Source: Phycisphaeraceae bacterium
Lineage (GTDB): Bacteria; Planctomycetota; Phycisphaerae; Phycisphaerales; Zrk34
Direction of reading: 5' to 3'
Length of the DNA: 42,032 bases
NCBI GenBank assembly: GCA_028282805.1
Contig: JANQHD010000056.1
Location: 1 to 42,032, forward strand
In this document: positions 1 through 7,698 of the stretch, piece after piece
How the letters are laid out: each line of letters starts with the position of its first letter
Numbering within the stretch: position 1 is the first letter of the stretch
The notes under the pieces: generated by a model
Told to the model about the DNA's origin: nothing
Database searches by the model: none
Seen by the model: the letters and a program-made list of their open reading frames with translations, nothing else
Program-made: the position numbers and the translations under genes

Positions 1-94
1 TTGACCAGTTGACCAGTTGACCAGTTGACCAGTTGACCAGTTGACCAGTTGACCAGTTGACCAGTTGACCAGTTGACCAGTTGACCAGTTGACC
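1..94. repeat. Tandem array of the 8-bp unit TTGACCAG
   Basis: Eleven perfect head-to-tail copies of TTGACCAG plus six bases of a twelfth. The array is cut by the left window edge, so its true length is unknown. It lies 10 bp beyond the stop codon of the minus-strand lipoprotein gene. Each unit carries TTGACC, close to a -35 hexamer, but no matching -10 is seen. The same word recurs as a single inverted pair at 12320-12388. Confidence 0.97.
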
Positions 95-103
95 GATACC
101 GAT

Positions 104-670
104 TCACTCAGCGTTTTTGTTTTCCGCCGGCTGCTCGGCGGGGCGATCGCGGACGGGCAGGTAGTTGGCGAAGCGTGGTGCGGCGTCGGGGTTGACGATG
201 GCCATCGCCTCGGGCACGGGGATGTTCCACAGGCGTGTGCGTTGGGCGTGCCACTGGTCGAGTCGGTGGCGGAGGTAGACGGTCTGCACGCGCGCGGTGC
301 CGTGGGTCATCTCGACGGGGGGCACGATGTCGACCTGGCCGTCGAGGCCGCGGATCTGGATGGAGATGACCTCGTAGACGGGGGCGTCGTCGGCCGCGTC
401 GGCGAGGCGTGAGCCGGCGCCGACGTTGTCGAGCACGTAGGCGTAGTTGCGCTGGGTCGTGCCCTCGGGCAGCACGAGGGCCCAGTCGGCGGGGGGCGCT
501 TCGCGCAGCATGATCAGCTTCAGCGACTCGGCGATCGCCTCGCGGACGCCCAGGTCGTTGGTGGATTCGGTCGCGACGCTGCCGGGCTCGCCGGGGATGT
601 TGACGTACGGGCTGCAGCCCCACATGGCCGAACCGAGCACCAGCACGCTAAGCAGTTTGATCGTCTTCAT
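104..670 (-). CDS. Small putative lipoprotein, function unknown
   Basis: Encodes 188 residues. The start is placed at the ATG at 670 because it opens a good export signal (MKTIKLLSVLVLGSAMWGC), with Cys19 as likely lipidation site, and a GGGAG element lies about 12 nt upstream. The lipobox (AMWGC) is imperfect. A longer open frame reaches 982 but would add a basic, low-complexity leader and bury the signal peptide. After the signal comes a segment with 'ADWALVLPEGT' and 'YAYVLDNVGAG', then a beta-rich central part and a charged tail rich in Pro, Ala and Glu. I do not recognise a family. It is likely envelope-anchored. It stands alone downstream of glmS on the same strand, separated by about 400 bp and two hairpins, so it is probably transcribed independently. 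Confidence 0.75.
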   Translation of the reverse strand: MKTIKLLSVLVLGSAMWGCSPYVNIPGEPGSVATESTNDLGVREAIAESLKLIMLREAPPADWALVLPEGTTQRNYAYVLDNVGAGSRLADAADDAPVYEVISIQIRGLDGQVDIVPPVEMTHGTARVQTVYLRHRLDQWHAQRTRLWNIPVPEAMAIVNPDAAPRFANYLPVRDRPAEQPAENKNAE

Positions 671-702
671 GGTCGTGATTGCTCCCACTTGATTCGCCGT
701 GC

Positions 703-711
703 ATGGTAGCA
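703..711 (-). promoter_or_regulatory. Possible extended -10 (TGCTACCAT) for the lipoprotein gene
   Basis: On the minus strand TGCTACCAT fits the TGnTAnnAT extended -10 pattern and lies 32 nt before the ATG at 670. No convincing -35 is seen. The assignment is by eye only. Confidence 0.3.
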
Positions 712-980
712 CATCCGGCCATCGCGTAATAGCGGACCGAACGCAGCGGGTCACGCCGACGCGCCGTGCGCACCGGCGCGCGGGCGGCGGTTGCGCAGCG
801 CCAGCGGGGGTGGTTTTGTCGGGCCGTGCGCACGGCGACACACCGGTGCGCGGCGGCGTGCGCACCGCTGGGCCGTGTTGCGCACGGGGCTTGCGCCGGG
901 GGTGGGGCGACGGCGTTTTGAGCTTGAAAACAAGGGGCGGCGTGCACGCGCGTCGGCGCGGCGCAGCGCCGGTGCGCGGC
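712..980. other. Intergenic stretch with repeated TGCGCAC words, no gene seen
   Basis: No convincing coding sequence. The palindrome GTGCGCAC occurs at 766-773, 826-833 and 858-865, with a variant TTGCGCAC at 878-885. Open frames crossing this stretch are Arg/Ala/Gly/Pro-rich noise without a ribosome binding site. The region could hold structured RNA or regulator sites, but nothing recognisable is present. Confidence 0.5.
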
Positions 981-1010
981 AAAGCCCACGGATGGCTATC
1001 CGTGGGCTTT
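981..1010 (-). terminator. Perfect hairpin downstream of glmS
   Basis: Two perfect 13-nt arms (AAAGCCCACGGAT and its complement) around a 4-nt loop. It lies about 70 nt past the glmS stop codon. The arm ends in TTT, but no longer U-tract follows, so intrinsic termination would be modest. It may instead act as an mRNA 3'-end stabiliser. Confidence 0.55.
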
Positions 1011-1042
1011 GGGGTGGTTTCAAATTACGCGGACCCGGGCCC

Positions 1043-1060
1043 GCACCGCTGAAGCGGTGC
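1043..1060 (-). terminator. Hairpin 18 nt after the glmS stop, CCGCTTCAGCGG core
   Basis: Read on the minus strand, GCACCGCTTCAGCGGTGC is a perfect 8-bp stem with a 2-nt centre. It starts 18 nt after the glmS stop. No U-tract follows. The same core recurs at 12345-12362, again just after a gene end, which supports a role in 3'-end formation. Confidence 0.5.
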
Positions 1061-1078
1061 TCGCCGATTATTCGCCGG

Positions 1079-2926
1079 TTACTCGACGGTGACGCTCTTG
1101 GCGAGGTTGCGGGGCTTGTCGACGTCGTGACCCCGGGCGACTGCGGCGTGGTAGGCGAGCAGCTGGAGCGGGATCGTGGTGATCAGCGGCTGGAGCGGCT
1201 CGGGCACGTGGGGCACGCGGAAGACGGTGTCGGCGTACTGCTCGATCTCGTGGTCGTCTTCGTCGGCGACGGCGATGATGTGCCCGCCGCGGGCGCGGAC
1301 CTCTTCGATGTTGGACACGACCTTGTCGTACTGGCTGCCGCGCGGGGCGACGAAGACGACGGGCATGCCCTCGTCGATCAGGGCGATCGGGCCGTGCTTC
1401 ATCTCGGCGGCGGGCATGCCTTCGGCGTGGATGTAGCTGATCTCTTTGAGCTTGAGCGCGCCCTCGAGCGCGACGGGGTAGTTGTAGCCCCGGCCGAGGA
1501 ACAGCCAGTTCTCGCGCTCGATGTACTTCATGGTCTCGTCGCGGATGTAGTCGGTTTGGTTGACGACCCGCTCGATGTAGCCGGGCATTTTTTCGAGCTC
1601 GGCGAGGTACGTGGCGACCACGTCCTTGGCGAGGTACTTGCGGCGGCCGATGAGCAGGCTGATGAGCGTGAGCACGGTGACCTGCCCGATGAAGGCCTTG
1701 GTCGACGCGACGCCGATCTCGGGGCCGACGTGCAGGTACACGCCGGCGTCGGTCTCACGGGCGATGGTGGTGCCCACGGCGTTGACCACGCCGATGGCCA
1801 GCGCGCCGCGGTCTTTCGCCTCGGTCAGCGCGGCGAGGGTGTCGGCGGTCTCGCCGGACTGGCTGATGGCGACGACGACCGTGCCCTCGTCGACGATGGG
1901 GTTTCGGTAGCGGAACTCGCTAGCGTACTCGACCTCGGCGGGCACCTTGGCCAGGTCTTCGAGCAGGTACTCGCCGACGAGGCCGGCGTGCATGGCGGTG
2001 CCCTGACCGATGAGGATGAACCGCCGGGCCCGCACCAGGTCGCGGGCGAGGTTGGCCAGCCCGCCGAGCACGACGCGGCCCTCGCGCTGGTCGAGCCGGC
2101 CGCGCAGGGCGTTGGTCAACGCCATGGGCTGTTCCATGATCTCTTTCTGCATGTAGTGGCTGTAGTCGCCGAGCTCGATCTGGTCGAGCGACATCTCCAG
2201 GTCCTGCACGACGGGGCTGACGGGGATGTCGTCGATGGTGGTGGTGCGCAGGTCGGGGCCCTGGCCGTTGATGGTGAGCTTGGCGACCTGGTAGTCGTCG
2301 AGGGCGATGACCTGGGTGGTGTGGCTGATGATCGCCTGGGCGTCGGACGCGGCGATGTAGCAGTCGGGCCCGAGGCCCACCAGCAGCGGCGAGCCCTTGC
2401 GGGCGACGACGAGTGTGTCCGGTTCGTCTTGCGCGATGCACGCGATCGCGTACGCGCCGGTCACCTCGCGCAGCGCCGCCTTGACGGCGTCTTCCAGGCT
2501 CAACCCGCTGCGGCGCAGCTCGCCGATGAGCTGCGCGAGCACTTCGGTGTCGGTCTCGGAGGAGAAGGTGTGTCCCTTGCCTTCGAGGAAGGTGCGTAGG
2601 GTGGCGTAGTTCTCGATGATGCCGTTGTGCACCAGGGCGATGGTGCCGGCGTCGTCGGTGTGGGGGTGGGCGTTGGCCTCGGTGGGCGAGCCGTGCGTGG
2701 CCCAGCGGGTGTGGGCGATGCCGAGGCTGCCGGCCAGGCCCCCGGCGTCGGCGAGGTTCTGCTCCAACACGCTGACGCGGCCGACGCTGCGGGCCGACTT
2801 GAGGCCCACCTCGCCCACCACGGCCACGCCGGCCGAGTCATAGCCCCGGTATTCCAGCCGTTTGAGCCCTTCCAGCAGGATCGGCTGAGCCTGCTTGGGT
2901 CCGACATAAGCCACGATTCCGCACAT
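1079..2926 (-). CDS. glmS: Glutamine--fructose-6-phosphate aminotransferase (isomerizing)
   Basis: Makes glucosamine-6-phosphate from fructose-6-phosphate and glutamine, the first committed step to UDP-GlcNAc for peptidoglycan and lipid A. It has 615 residues, close to the usual 600-610. The N-terminal class II glutaminase domain begins MCGIVAYVG with the catalytic Cys2 exposed after Met removal, followed by TRWATHG (73-79) and HNGIIENY (100-107). Two SIS domains follow (about 290-420 and 460-600), and the C-terminus ends DKPRNLAKSVTVE, the family's conserved tail. The ATG at 2926 is fixed by Cys2 and preceded by GGAG. It is monocistronic: a metallophosphoesterase gene lies upstream on the same strand across a 115-bp gap, and two hairpins lie downstream. 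No glmS ribozyme-like sequence is visible in the short leader. Confidence 0.98.
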   Translation of the reverse strand: MCGIVAYVGPKQAQPILLEGLKRLEYRGYDSAGVAVVGEVGLKSARSVGRVSVLEQNLADAGGLAGSLGIAHTRWATHGSPTEANAHPHTDDAGTIALVHNGIIENYATLRTFLEGKGHTFSSETDTEVLAQLIGELRRSGLSLEDAVKAALREVTGAYAIACIAQDEPDTLVVARKGSPLLVGLGPDCYIAASDAQAIISHTTQVIALDDYQVAKLTINGQGPDLRTTTIDDIPVSPVVQDLEMSLDQIELGDYSHYMQKEIMEQPMALTNALRGRLDQREGRVVLGGLANLARDLVRARRFILIGQGTAMHAGLVGEYLLEDLAKVPAEVEYASEFRYRNPIVDEGTVVVAISQSGETADTLAALTEAKDRGALAIGVVNAVGTTIARETDAGVYLHVGPEIGVASTKAFIGQVTVLTLISLLIGRRKYLAKDVVATYLAELEKMPGYIERVVNQTDYIRDETMKYIERENWLFLGRGYNYPVALEGALKLKEISYIHAEGMPAAEMKHGPIALIDEGMPVVFVAPRGSQYDKVVSNIEEVRARGGHIIAVADEDDHEIEQYADTVFRVPHVPEPLQPLITTIPLQLLAYHAAVARGHDVDKPRNLAKSVTVE

Positions 2927-2951
2927 GGTGACTCCATACCCCCCTCGTAAT

Positions 2952-2985
2952 GGCGTTTCTACCGTGATATCGGCGTTTCTGACAT
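2952..2985 (-). promoter_or_regulatory. Candidate glmS promoter with two AGAAACGCC direct repeats
   Basis: Read on the minus strand, AGAAACGCC occurs twice (2980-2972 and 2960-2952), exactly 20 bp apart, about two helical turns. A possible -35 ATGTCA (2985-2980) and -10 TAGAAA (2961-2956) are separated by 18 bp. The repeats overlap both hexamers, so they could be an operator or part of the promoter itself. Confidence 0.35.
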
Positions 2986-3041
2986 GATCCGTTACCGGCG
3001 CGGCCCATATTCTACGTCGCTCAAGGGGCCGCCGCGAGCGG

Positions 3042-3956
3042 TCACAGCGCGCTCACCTCGCCCGGTGCTACAGGCCATACGACGGGTTTCGCAGCCCAGT
3101 TCAGCCCCTCGCCCAACTCGTACCGCGTGATCTGCCACCGGCCATCGGCCAACACCAGCCGCCACAGGCCCTGCCCGGCGGGGTGGCGCTGGCTGGCCAA
3201 GGTCGGGGCCCCGGTGTCGATGACGACCACGTTCGACGCCTGCGGGTGCCGATAACACCACGGCCGATGCACGTGGCCGTGCACGTACAGCAGCTCGCGC
3301 TCGCTGGTTTTGAGTGTTTCGATCAGGGCCGCCTCGTCGACCAGCCGGTGCGAGGCCCGTTCGCCCTTGTCGCCGGGCGGTGTGCCGATGGTGTAGTGAC
3401 CCAGCACGATCACCGGCTCGCCGGCGGGCAGGGCGGCCAGTTTCGTGCGCAGCTTGTCGAGCTGCGCCGCGCCCGCCCGGCCGAGGTCGCCGATGACGTT
3501 CGGTTTCGACGTGTCGATCGCCACCAGGTGAACGCCCGGCTTCAACTCGCGGTGGTGGGGGAACAGGTCGACGGTGTGCCTCGCGAAGTGGTGCTCGAAG
3601 CGTCGGTTCCGCGTGGCGCTGAACGTATACCGGTCGTGGTTGCCGGCGACCATGAACGTGTCAAAGTTGTCGAGCACCGGACGCAGGGCCGCTGTGGCCA
3701 TGTCGAACTCACGCTCGAGCGCGGTCATGGTCACGTCGCCCGGCGAGAGCACGACGTCGGGCCGCATGTCGGCGATGCACGCGCACACGTGCGGCAGCAC
3801 GTCCATCCGCAGGTCGTTGCCGCGCCCGAACCACACGTTCAGCGCCCCGAGGATGCGTTTACTGAATAACTGCCACGGCATGATCCGCCGGGTGAAGCAG
3901 TGGATGTCGCCGAGCAGGGCGAGCGTGAGGGGGGATGTGCGATCTTCGATCTTCAA
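3042..3956 (-). CDS. Calcineurin-like metallophosphoesterase
   Basis: About 304 residues carrying the full binuclear metal signature in order: GDIH (16-19), GD (73-74), GNHD (105-108), GHY (186-188) and GHVH (227-230). The family hydrolyses phosphomonoesters, phosphodiesters or nucleotides; the substrate cannot be read from sequence. There is no signal peptide, so it is probably cytoplasmic. The N-terminus is uncertain: the only plausible starter before the first beta strand is TTG at 3956, which lies in a GATC-rich short-word repeat, and the reading frame stays open further upstream without ATG. The gene is divergent from padR, sharing a 152-bp gap, and precedes glmS on the same strand. A role tied to glmS is not indicated. 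Confidence 0.85.
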   Translation of the reverse strand: MKIEDRTSPLTLALLGDIHCFTRRIMPWQLFSKRILGALNVWFGRGNDLRMDVLPHVCACIADMRPDVVLSPGDVTMTALEREFDMATAALRPVLDNFDTFMVAGNHDRYTFSATRNRRFEHHFARHTVDLFPHHRELKPGVHLVAIDTSKPNVIGDLGRAGAAQLDKLRTKLAALPAGEPVIVLGHYTIGTPPGDKGERASHRLVDEAALIETLKTSERELLYVHGHVHRPWCYRHPQASNVVVIDTGAPTLASQRHPAGQGLWRLVLADGRWQITRYELGEGLNWAAKPVVWPVAPGEVSAL

Positions 3957-4034
3957 TCTGCGATCTCGTTCACGTGTTTGGGCCTCGCAACGCGGGCCAG
4001 ATCGTACATCGCCGATCGCAGATCGGACATCTGG
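3933..4034. repeat. GATC-phased degenerate short-word repeats
   Basis: Two clusters of similar words such as GATCTTC, GATCGCA and GATCGGACATC, including the inverted repeat CCGATC-GCA-GATCGG at 4013-4027. The first cluster runs into the start of the metallophosphoesterase gene and encodes its first residues. The character resembles the other short-word repeats at 1-94 and 16021-16051. Confidence 0.55.
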
Positions 4035-4063
4035 CCCATGAACATAATATTCTGAGAAATATA

Positions 4064-4093
4064 TTGCACGCCGATATATCGTTCAGCTATACT
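4064..4093 (+). promoter_or_regulatory. Sigma70-type promoter of padR with an ATATAT operator-like element
   Basis: TTGCAC (4064-4069), an 18-bp spacer and TATACT (4088-4093) make a good housekeeping promoter ending 15 nt before the padR ATG. The spacer holds the palindrome GATATATC (4073-4080), and an AT-rich match AAATATATT lies at 4058-4066. PadR proteins commonly repress their own promoters through AT-rich dyads, so autoregulation is a reasonable inference. Confidence 0.65.
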
Positions 4094-4108
4094 ACCCGTG
4101 AGTAGCCC

Positions 4109-4483
4109 ATGGCCAGAAAAACCCCACAACCCGAAGCGATCAACCGCGAGCTGGTGCGGGGCTCGGTGGAACTGATGGTGCTCAGCGTGCTCGTCGACGA
4201 CGCGAAGTACGGCTACCTCATCCAGAAACGCGTCGCCGACGCCAGCGACGGCCTGATCCAGCTCAAGGCCGGCACGCTGTACCCGTTGCTGCACCGGCTC
4301 GAGGCCGAGGGGTTGATCCGCGCCAAGTGGGAGAAGTCGACCGGCCGCGACCGCAAGTGGTACGAGCTGACCGCGGCGGGGCGACGGCGTTTGCACACCC
4401 AGGCCGGCCAGTGGCAAGCGCTGGCCCGGTGCGTTGAGAAACTGGTCGACCCGGCGGTGGCCGCGTTGGCCAAGCCCGCATAA
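4109..4483 (+). CDS. PadR family transcriptional regulator
   Basis: Encodes 124 residues, typical of the short PadR subfamily. The winged-helix core is clear: 'GSVELMVLSVLVDDAKYGY' for helix 1, then 'LKAGTLYPLLHRLEAEGLI' for the recognition helix, and 'RKWYELTAAGRRRL' for the wing. PadR proteins repress neighbouring genes until a ligand or stress relieves them. The start at 4109 sits 15 nt from a good -10, so the leader is short and no strong Shine-Dalgarno is present. The next gene starts 29 bp downstream on the same strand, and the pairing of PadR with a membrane protein carrying a permease-prefix-like head is a common arrangement. The likely targets are its own promoter and that partner. 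Confidence 0.93.
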   Translation: MARKTPQPEAINRELVRGSVELMVLSVLVDDAKYGYLIQKRVADASDGLIQLKAGTLYPLLHRLEAEGLIRAKWEKSTGRDRKWYELTAAGRRRLHTQAGQWQALARCVEKLVDPAVAALAKPA

Positions 4484-4512
4484 CCACGGCCCAACCGGGC
4501 ACGGGGGTGGTG

Positions 4513-5607
4513 ATGTCCGATTACGAGTTCGAAGCTTACCTGACGCTGCTGAGCAAGCTGTTGCGGCTGAGCGGCAAGCAACGCGAGGCGATCGCCGCGG
4601 AGCTGCGCGACCACCTCGACCAGCGGATGACCGAGTTGCAGGCACGGGGCGTCGATCGCGACGACGCGGTGTTGCGTGCGCTCGAGGAGTTCGGGGACGC
4701 GGCCGGGTTGGCCGCGGAACTGTCACAGATCAGGCAATACGTACGCAGGAGACGCATCATGAAAGCAACCCTCACCACGGTCACCGCCGCCGCGGCGGTC
4801 ATCTTGTTAACGCTGGCGCTGCTGCCGCAGACGCCGGGCTTGGACGTGAACCCCACCGCGATCGCCGACGCCGGCGAACGGGCCGCGCCGGCGCCCGCCG
4901 AGGTGGCCGAGAAACCCGACCCCAACGAACAGGTCCGCCGGGCCCTGGCCAAGCGCATCGAGGTGGACTTTCAGGGCAACCAGCTGGAGAACGTCATCGT
5001 TTACCTGCGGGACGTGACGGGGGCGAGCGTGCTCGTGCAGTGGCCGTTCCTCAATGCGGCGGGCGTGGCGCAGGACACGCCGATCACGATGCAGCTCAAG
5101 AGCGTCAGCGCCAGGCAGGCGCTCGACTTCGTGCTCGAACAGGCCAGCGGGCCGGACGTGGAACTCGGCCACGCGATCATCGACGGGGTTGTGGTGATCA
5201 ACGTGAAAGACCGGTTGCCGAGCGTGGCCGAGCGTACCGAGATCCGCATGTACAACTGCCGCGACCTGATCGAATCGACTTCGCGGAAGACCGGCTTTGG
5301 TGATCCGGCGCCCGTTTCGGAGCGCGTGGTGATGCTGATGGACCTGATTCGAGCGAGCATCGAACCCGACGCCTGGCACGCGAGGGGCGGGCTGACCGGT
5401 TCGATGAACGAATACAACGGCCTGCTGGTCATCAGGCACACGCCGGAGACGCACGAGCGGATCGCCGAGTTTCTCGATCAGCTGCGCAAAGTCGACCGAC
5501 AACCGGTCGGCCGGCAACAGCCCCCGCGATCGGCGGACGGGGGGTACGACGGGGGGTACGGCGCGGGGATGGATGAGCAAGCGGAGTCATACGGTGGTTT
5601 TGAATAA
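4513..5607 (+). CDS. Membrane protein with permease-prefix-like head and secretin-like domain
   Basis: About 364 residues. The start is set at the ATG at 4513, 5 nt after a GGGGG element; an in-frame GTG at 4507 is possible. Residues about 1-80 form a helical domain ('LLSKLLRLSGKQREAIAAELRDHLDQRMTEL', 'ALEEFGDAAGLAAEL') like the prefix domain that accompanies PadR regulators. One transmembrane helix follows (about 85-103). The outer part has a pattern typical of secretin N-terminal/STN-like domains: 'VDFQGNQLENVIVYLRDVTG' and 'ITMQLKSVSARQALDFVLEQ'. The tail is Gly/Tyr-rich. This looks like a signal-transducing membrane protein rather than a pore: no secretin beta-barrel is present. PadR lies immediately upstream. 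Domain assignments are by eye and the function is unknown. Confidence 0.7.
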   Translation: MSDYEFEAYLTLLSKLLRLSGKQREAIAAELRDHLDQRMTELQARGVDRDDAVLRALEEFGDAAGLAAELSQIRQYVRRRRIMKATLTTVTAAAAVILLTLALLPQTPGLDVNPTAIADAGERAAPAPAEVAEKPDPNEQVRRALAKRIEVDFQGNQLENVIVYLRDVTGASVLVQWPFLNAAGVAQDTPITMQLKSVSARQALDFVLEQASGPDVELGHAIIDGVVVINVKDRLPSVAERTEIRMYNCRDLIESTSRKTGFGDPAPVSERVVMLMDLIRASIEPDAWHARGGLTGSMNEYNGLLVIRHTPETHERIAEFLDQLRKVDRQPVGRQQPPRSADGGYDGGYGAGMDEQAESYGGFE

Positions 5608-5630
5608 CACTCAAGCACGCACGCCGTGAA

Positions 5631-5661
5631 AAAAGGCCGGAGCGTGACGCTCCGGCCTTTT
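5631..5661. terminator. Strong bidirectional intrinsic terminator
   Basis: A perfect 14-bp stem, AAAAGGCCGGAGCG with its complement, around a TGA loop. A-rich and T-rich flanks give a U-tract in both directions. It sits between the convergent genes ending at 5607 (plus) and 5683 (minus) and should serve both. Confidence 0.95.
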
Positions 5662-5682
5662 CGTTTTGGGGCTTGGCGTGGT

Positions 5683-7698
5683 TTACTCTTCGGCCTTGGG
5701 CAGTTCGACGATGCCCTTGCCGACGAGGCCGTGCTCGTTGACGTAGGTGTAGGAGCCGCCGACGCCGAACGCGCCCTTCATCTCCTCGCGCGTGGGCAGC
5801 AGTTCCATGATCTGCTCGAACTCATCGTCGACGAGGTCGTCTTCCACCTGCATCATCAGCGCGTCGTAGAGTATGCCGACGAAGTGGTCGAGGTTGTAGA
5901 ACTGCTGGGAGAAGCCGGGCTTGGGCTTGAAGATCTCGAGGTAGCGCTTGTAGCCGTCGGTGTTGACCAGCGCGGCCTCGCCGGCGGGGGGGTTGCGCAG
6001 GGCGTTGAGGACCTCTTCGGTGACCTCGTTGCCGATGCTGAGGGCCAGGTAGCCCTTGCCGATCATCAGCGAGCCCTCGGGGCCCTCGTCGAAGGGCGGG
6101 TTGAGCCGGTAGCCCTTGAAGCCCTGCTCCTCGGCGGGCTGGATCATGCCCTCGGTCATCGCCGTGAACGGCGCGATGTTGTTGAGCAGGGTCTCCCACG
6201 CGGGCTGGTTCTGGAGCTGCCAGATGAAGGCGAAGCGGGTGAGGTTGCCTTCGCTCATGCGCTCGCCGTCCCGCTCGCCGATCGGCTCGAGGCGGAGGAT
6301 GGTGTGGCGCGTGCCCAAGCCGGTGAGCAAGGTGCTCAGGTCGGTCTGGGCGAAGTTCTGGACCTGGGCCTCGGCCATCTCGATGTTGGTCGCGATGCCC
6401 TGGCCGCCGATGTCGACCGCCAGCTTCTTCGCCAGCGTCCATGCGCCGGCGAGGTCGAAGCTGATGAGGTTGTAATCGAAGGCGGTGGCGGGCACCCACG
6501 CGGGCACGCCGGGCTTGACCTTGGGCTGTTCGAGCAGGGTCAGCACGCCGCGTCGCGGCGCGGGCGCGGAGACGAACGCGCCGCTCTCCATCATGTTGCC
6601 GCGCATCGACCAGCGCATGGCGATGGGCCCCAGGCCGTCGAGGCCGAGCTTCTCGAGCGTCTGCTTGACCTCCGCGGCGTCGGCCGTCTCCGACAGCAGC
6701 GTAAACAGCGGTTTGGGGTCGCCGTAGGCTTCGAGGATGGTGTCGCCCTCGGGCATGGCGTCGGCGAGGCCGGGCGTGGCCAGCAGCTTGGCGACGTAGG
6801 GCTCGTTCGCGCCGCCGGTGTGCGCCTGGAGGAAACGCGCGAGCACCGCGGTGGCGTTCTTGACGCCGGACACCTCGTCGAAGTCGATCTCCTTTTCTTC
6901 CTCTTCGGCCACGAAGTAGCGGCCTTCGTTCATCGGGAAGGTGTGCATGAGGATCACCCGCCCGCCCATGCGTGTGACGAAGACGTTGGTCTGGTCGGAC
7001 TGGTAGACCTCGTACCTGTTGTCGTCCGCGGCGGCGCTGACGGTGCGGACCAGCTTCTCGCCGGCGGCCTTGAGGCCGGTGCTGAAACCCTCTTCGAAGC
7101 CGTCCATGTCGAAATCGTCGTCGTCCCACTTCCAGTCGATGTCGACCTCGGGCACGGCCAGGTGCATCACCTCGTGACCGGCGACCTCGATGTCGGTGCG
7201 GCGGGGCTTGGGGCGGTCCTCGTCTTCCTCTTCGGCGGCGAGCTCGGTGGCCTTGCCCAGCGCGGCGACGAACTTGGCGGCGCGCTGCTCACCGGGGTTG
7301 GCCCACGCGATGCCGATGAGCATCGGGCCGAACTCGTCGTCGCGCTTCTCGAGCAGAAGCGCGTAGCCGATCTCGCCGTCGAACAGGTGCTTGAAGTCGT
7401 CGACCTCCAGGCCGACCTGCGCCAGGTCGTCTTCCATCTGGGCCCAGTCGTCTTCGTGCTCGGTCTGGAGCATGTTCAGCGTCTTCTGCCAGCGCTCGTT
7501 GGAGAGCACGACGCTGCCGAGCTTGGTGTGGGCGCGGAGGTGTTCGAGGGTCTTCTTGCCCGACGGCATGCGCGCCGTCAGCACGGTCTCGGCCGGCAGG
7601 CAGTCGAAGCTGGAACGCAGCTGCTCGGCCGAGGCCTGCGGCAACACGGCCGCGCACACGAGCAGCGCGGCGGTAAGCGATGTACGGAGGTGCTTCAC
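5683..7698 (-). CDS. Large exported protein of unknown function
   Basis: Encodes 671 residues with a clear Sec signal (MKHLRTSLTAALLVCAAVLPQASA). The mature part is acidic, with a run of Glu/Asp around residue 155 and again near 270. It contains repeated features such as 'LFDGEIGYALLLE', 'FAFIWQLQNQPAWETLLNNI' and 'GKGYLALSIGNEVTEEVLNAL'. The latter resemble planctomycete proteins that measure a kernel of summed terms (DUF3352-like), but I cannot place it with confidence. The start ATG (7698-7696) overlaps the stop of the upstream protease gene as ATGA, so translation is probably coupled. It ends at the bidirectional terminator. No catalytic motif is visible. As last gene of a three-gene exported unit, it could be a substrate, inhibitor or partner of the protease. 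Confidence 0.8.
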   Translation of the reverse strand: MKHLRTSLTAALLVCAAVLPQASAEQLRSSFDCLPAETVLTARMPSGKKTLEHLRAHTKLGSVVLSNERWQKTLNMLQTEHEDDWAQMEDDLAQVGLEVDDFKHLFDGEIGYALLLEKRDDEFGPMLIGIAWANPGEQRAAKFVAALGKATELAAEEEDEDRPKPRRTDIEVAGHEVMHLAVPEVDIDWKWDDDDFDMDGFEEGFSTGLKAAGEKLVRTVSAAADDNRYEVYQSDQTNVFVTRMGGRVILMHTFPMNEGRYFVAEEEEKEIDFDEVSGVKNATAVLARFLQAHTGGANEPYVAKLLATPGLADAMPEGDTILEAYGDPKPLFTLLSETADAAEVKQTLEKLGLDGLGPIAMRWSMRGNMMESGAFVSAPAPRRGVLTLLEQPKVKPGVPAWVPATAFDYNLISFDLAGAWTLAKKLAVDIGGQGIATNIEMAEAQVQNFAQTDLSTLLTGLGTRHTILRLEPIGERDGERMSEGNLTRFAFIWQLQNQPAWETLLNNIAPFTAMTEGMIQPAEEQGFKGYRLNPPFDEGPEGSLMIGKGYLALSIGNEVTEEVLNALRNPPAGEAALVNTDGYKRYLEIFKPKPGFSQQFYNLDHFVGILYDALMMQVEDDLVDDEFEQIMELLPTREEMKGAFGVGGSYTYVNEHGLVGKGIVELPKAEE

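Noticed and set aside
1-94. CRISPR array
   Set aside because: Units are 8 bp without spacers and no cas gene is present.
918-936. Shared word TTGAAAACAAG near 925 and 10925 as a promoter element
   Set aside because: Only two copies seen with different neighbours; too few to claim a motif.
791-2599. A 602-codon plus-strand open frame opposite glmS
   Set aside because: It is the antisense shadow of glmS, full of Val/Asp/Gly/Leu runs typical of GC-rich opposite strands; glmS motifs are unambiguous.
2927-3041. glmS ribozyme
   Set aside because: The leader is too short and none of the core elements is recognisable; that ribozyme is known from Firmicutes and related groups.
3953-4726. A minus-strand open frame overlapping padR and the next gene
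   Set aside because: Opposite to clear PadR motifs, without a ribosome site; composition like a shadow frame.
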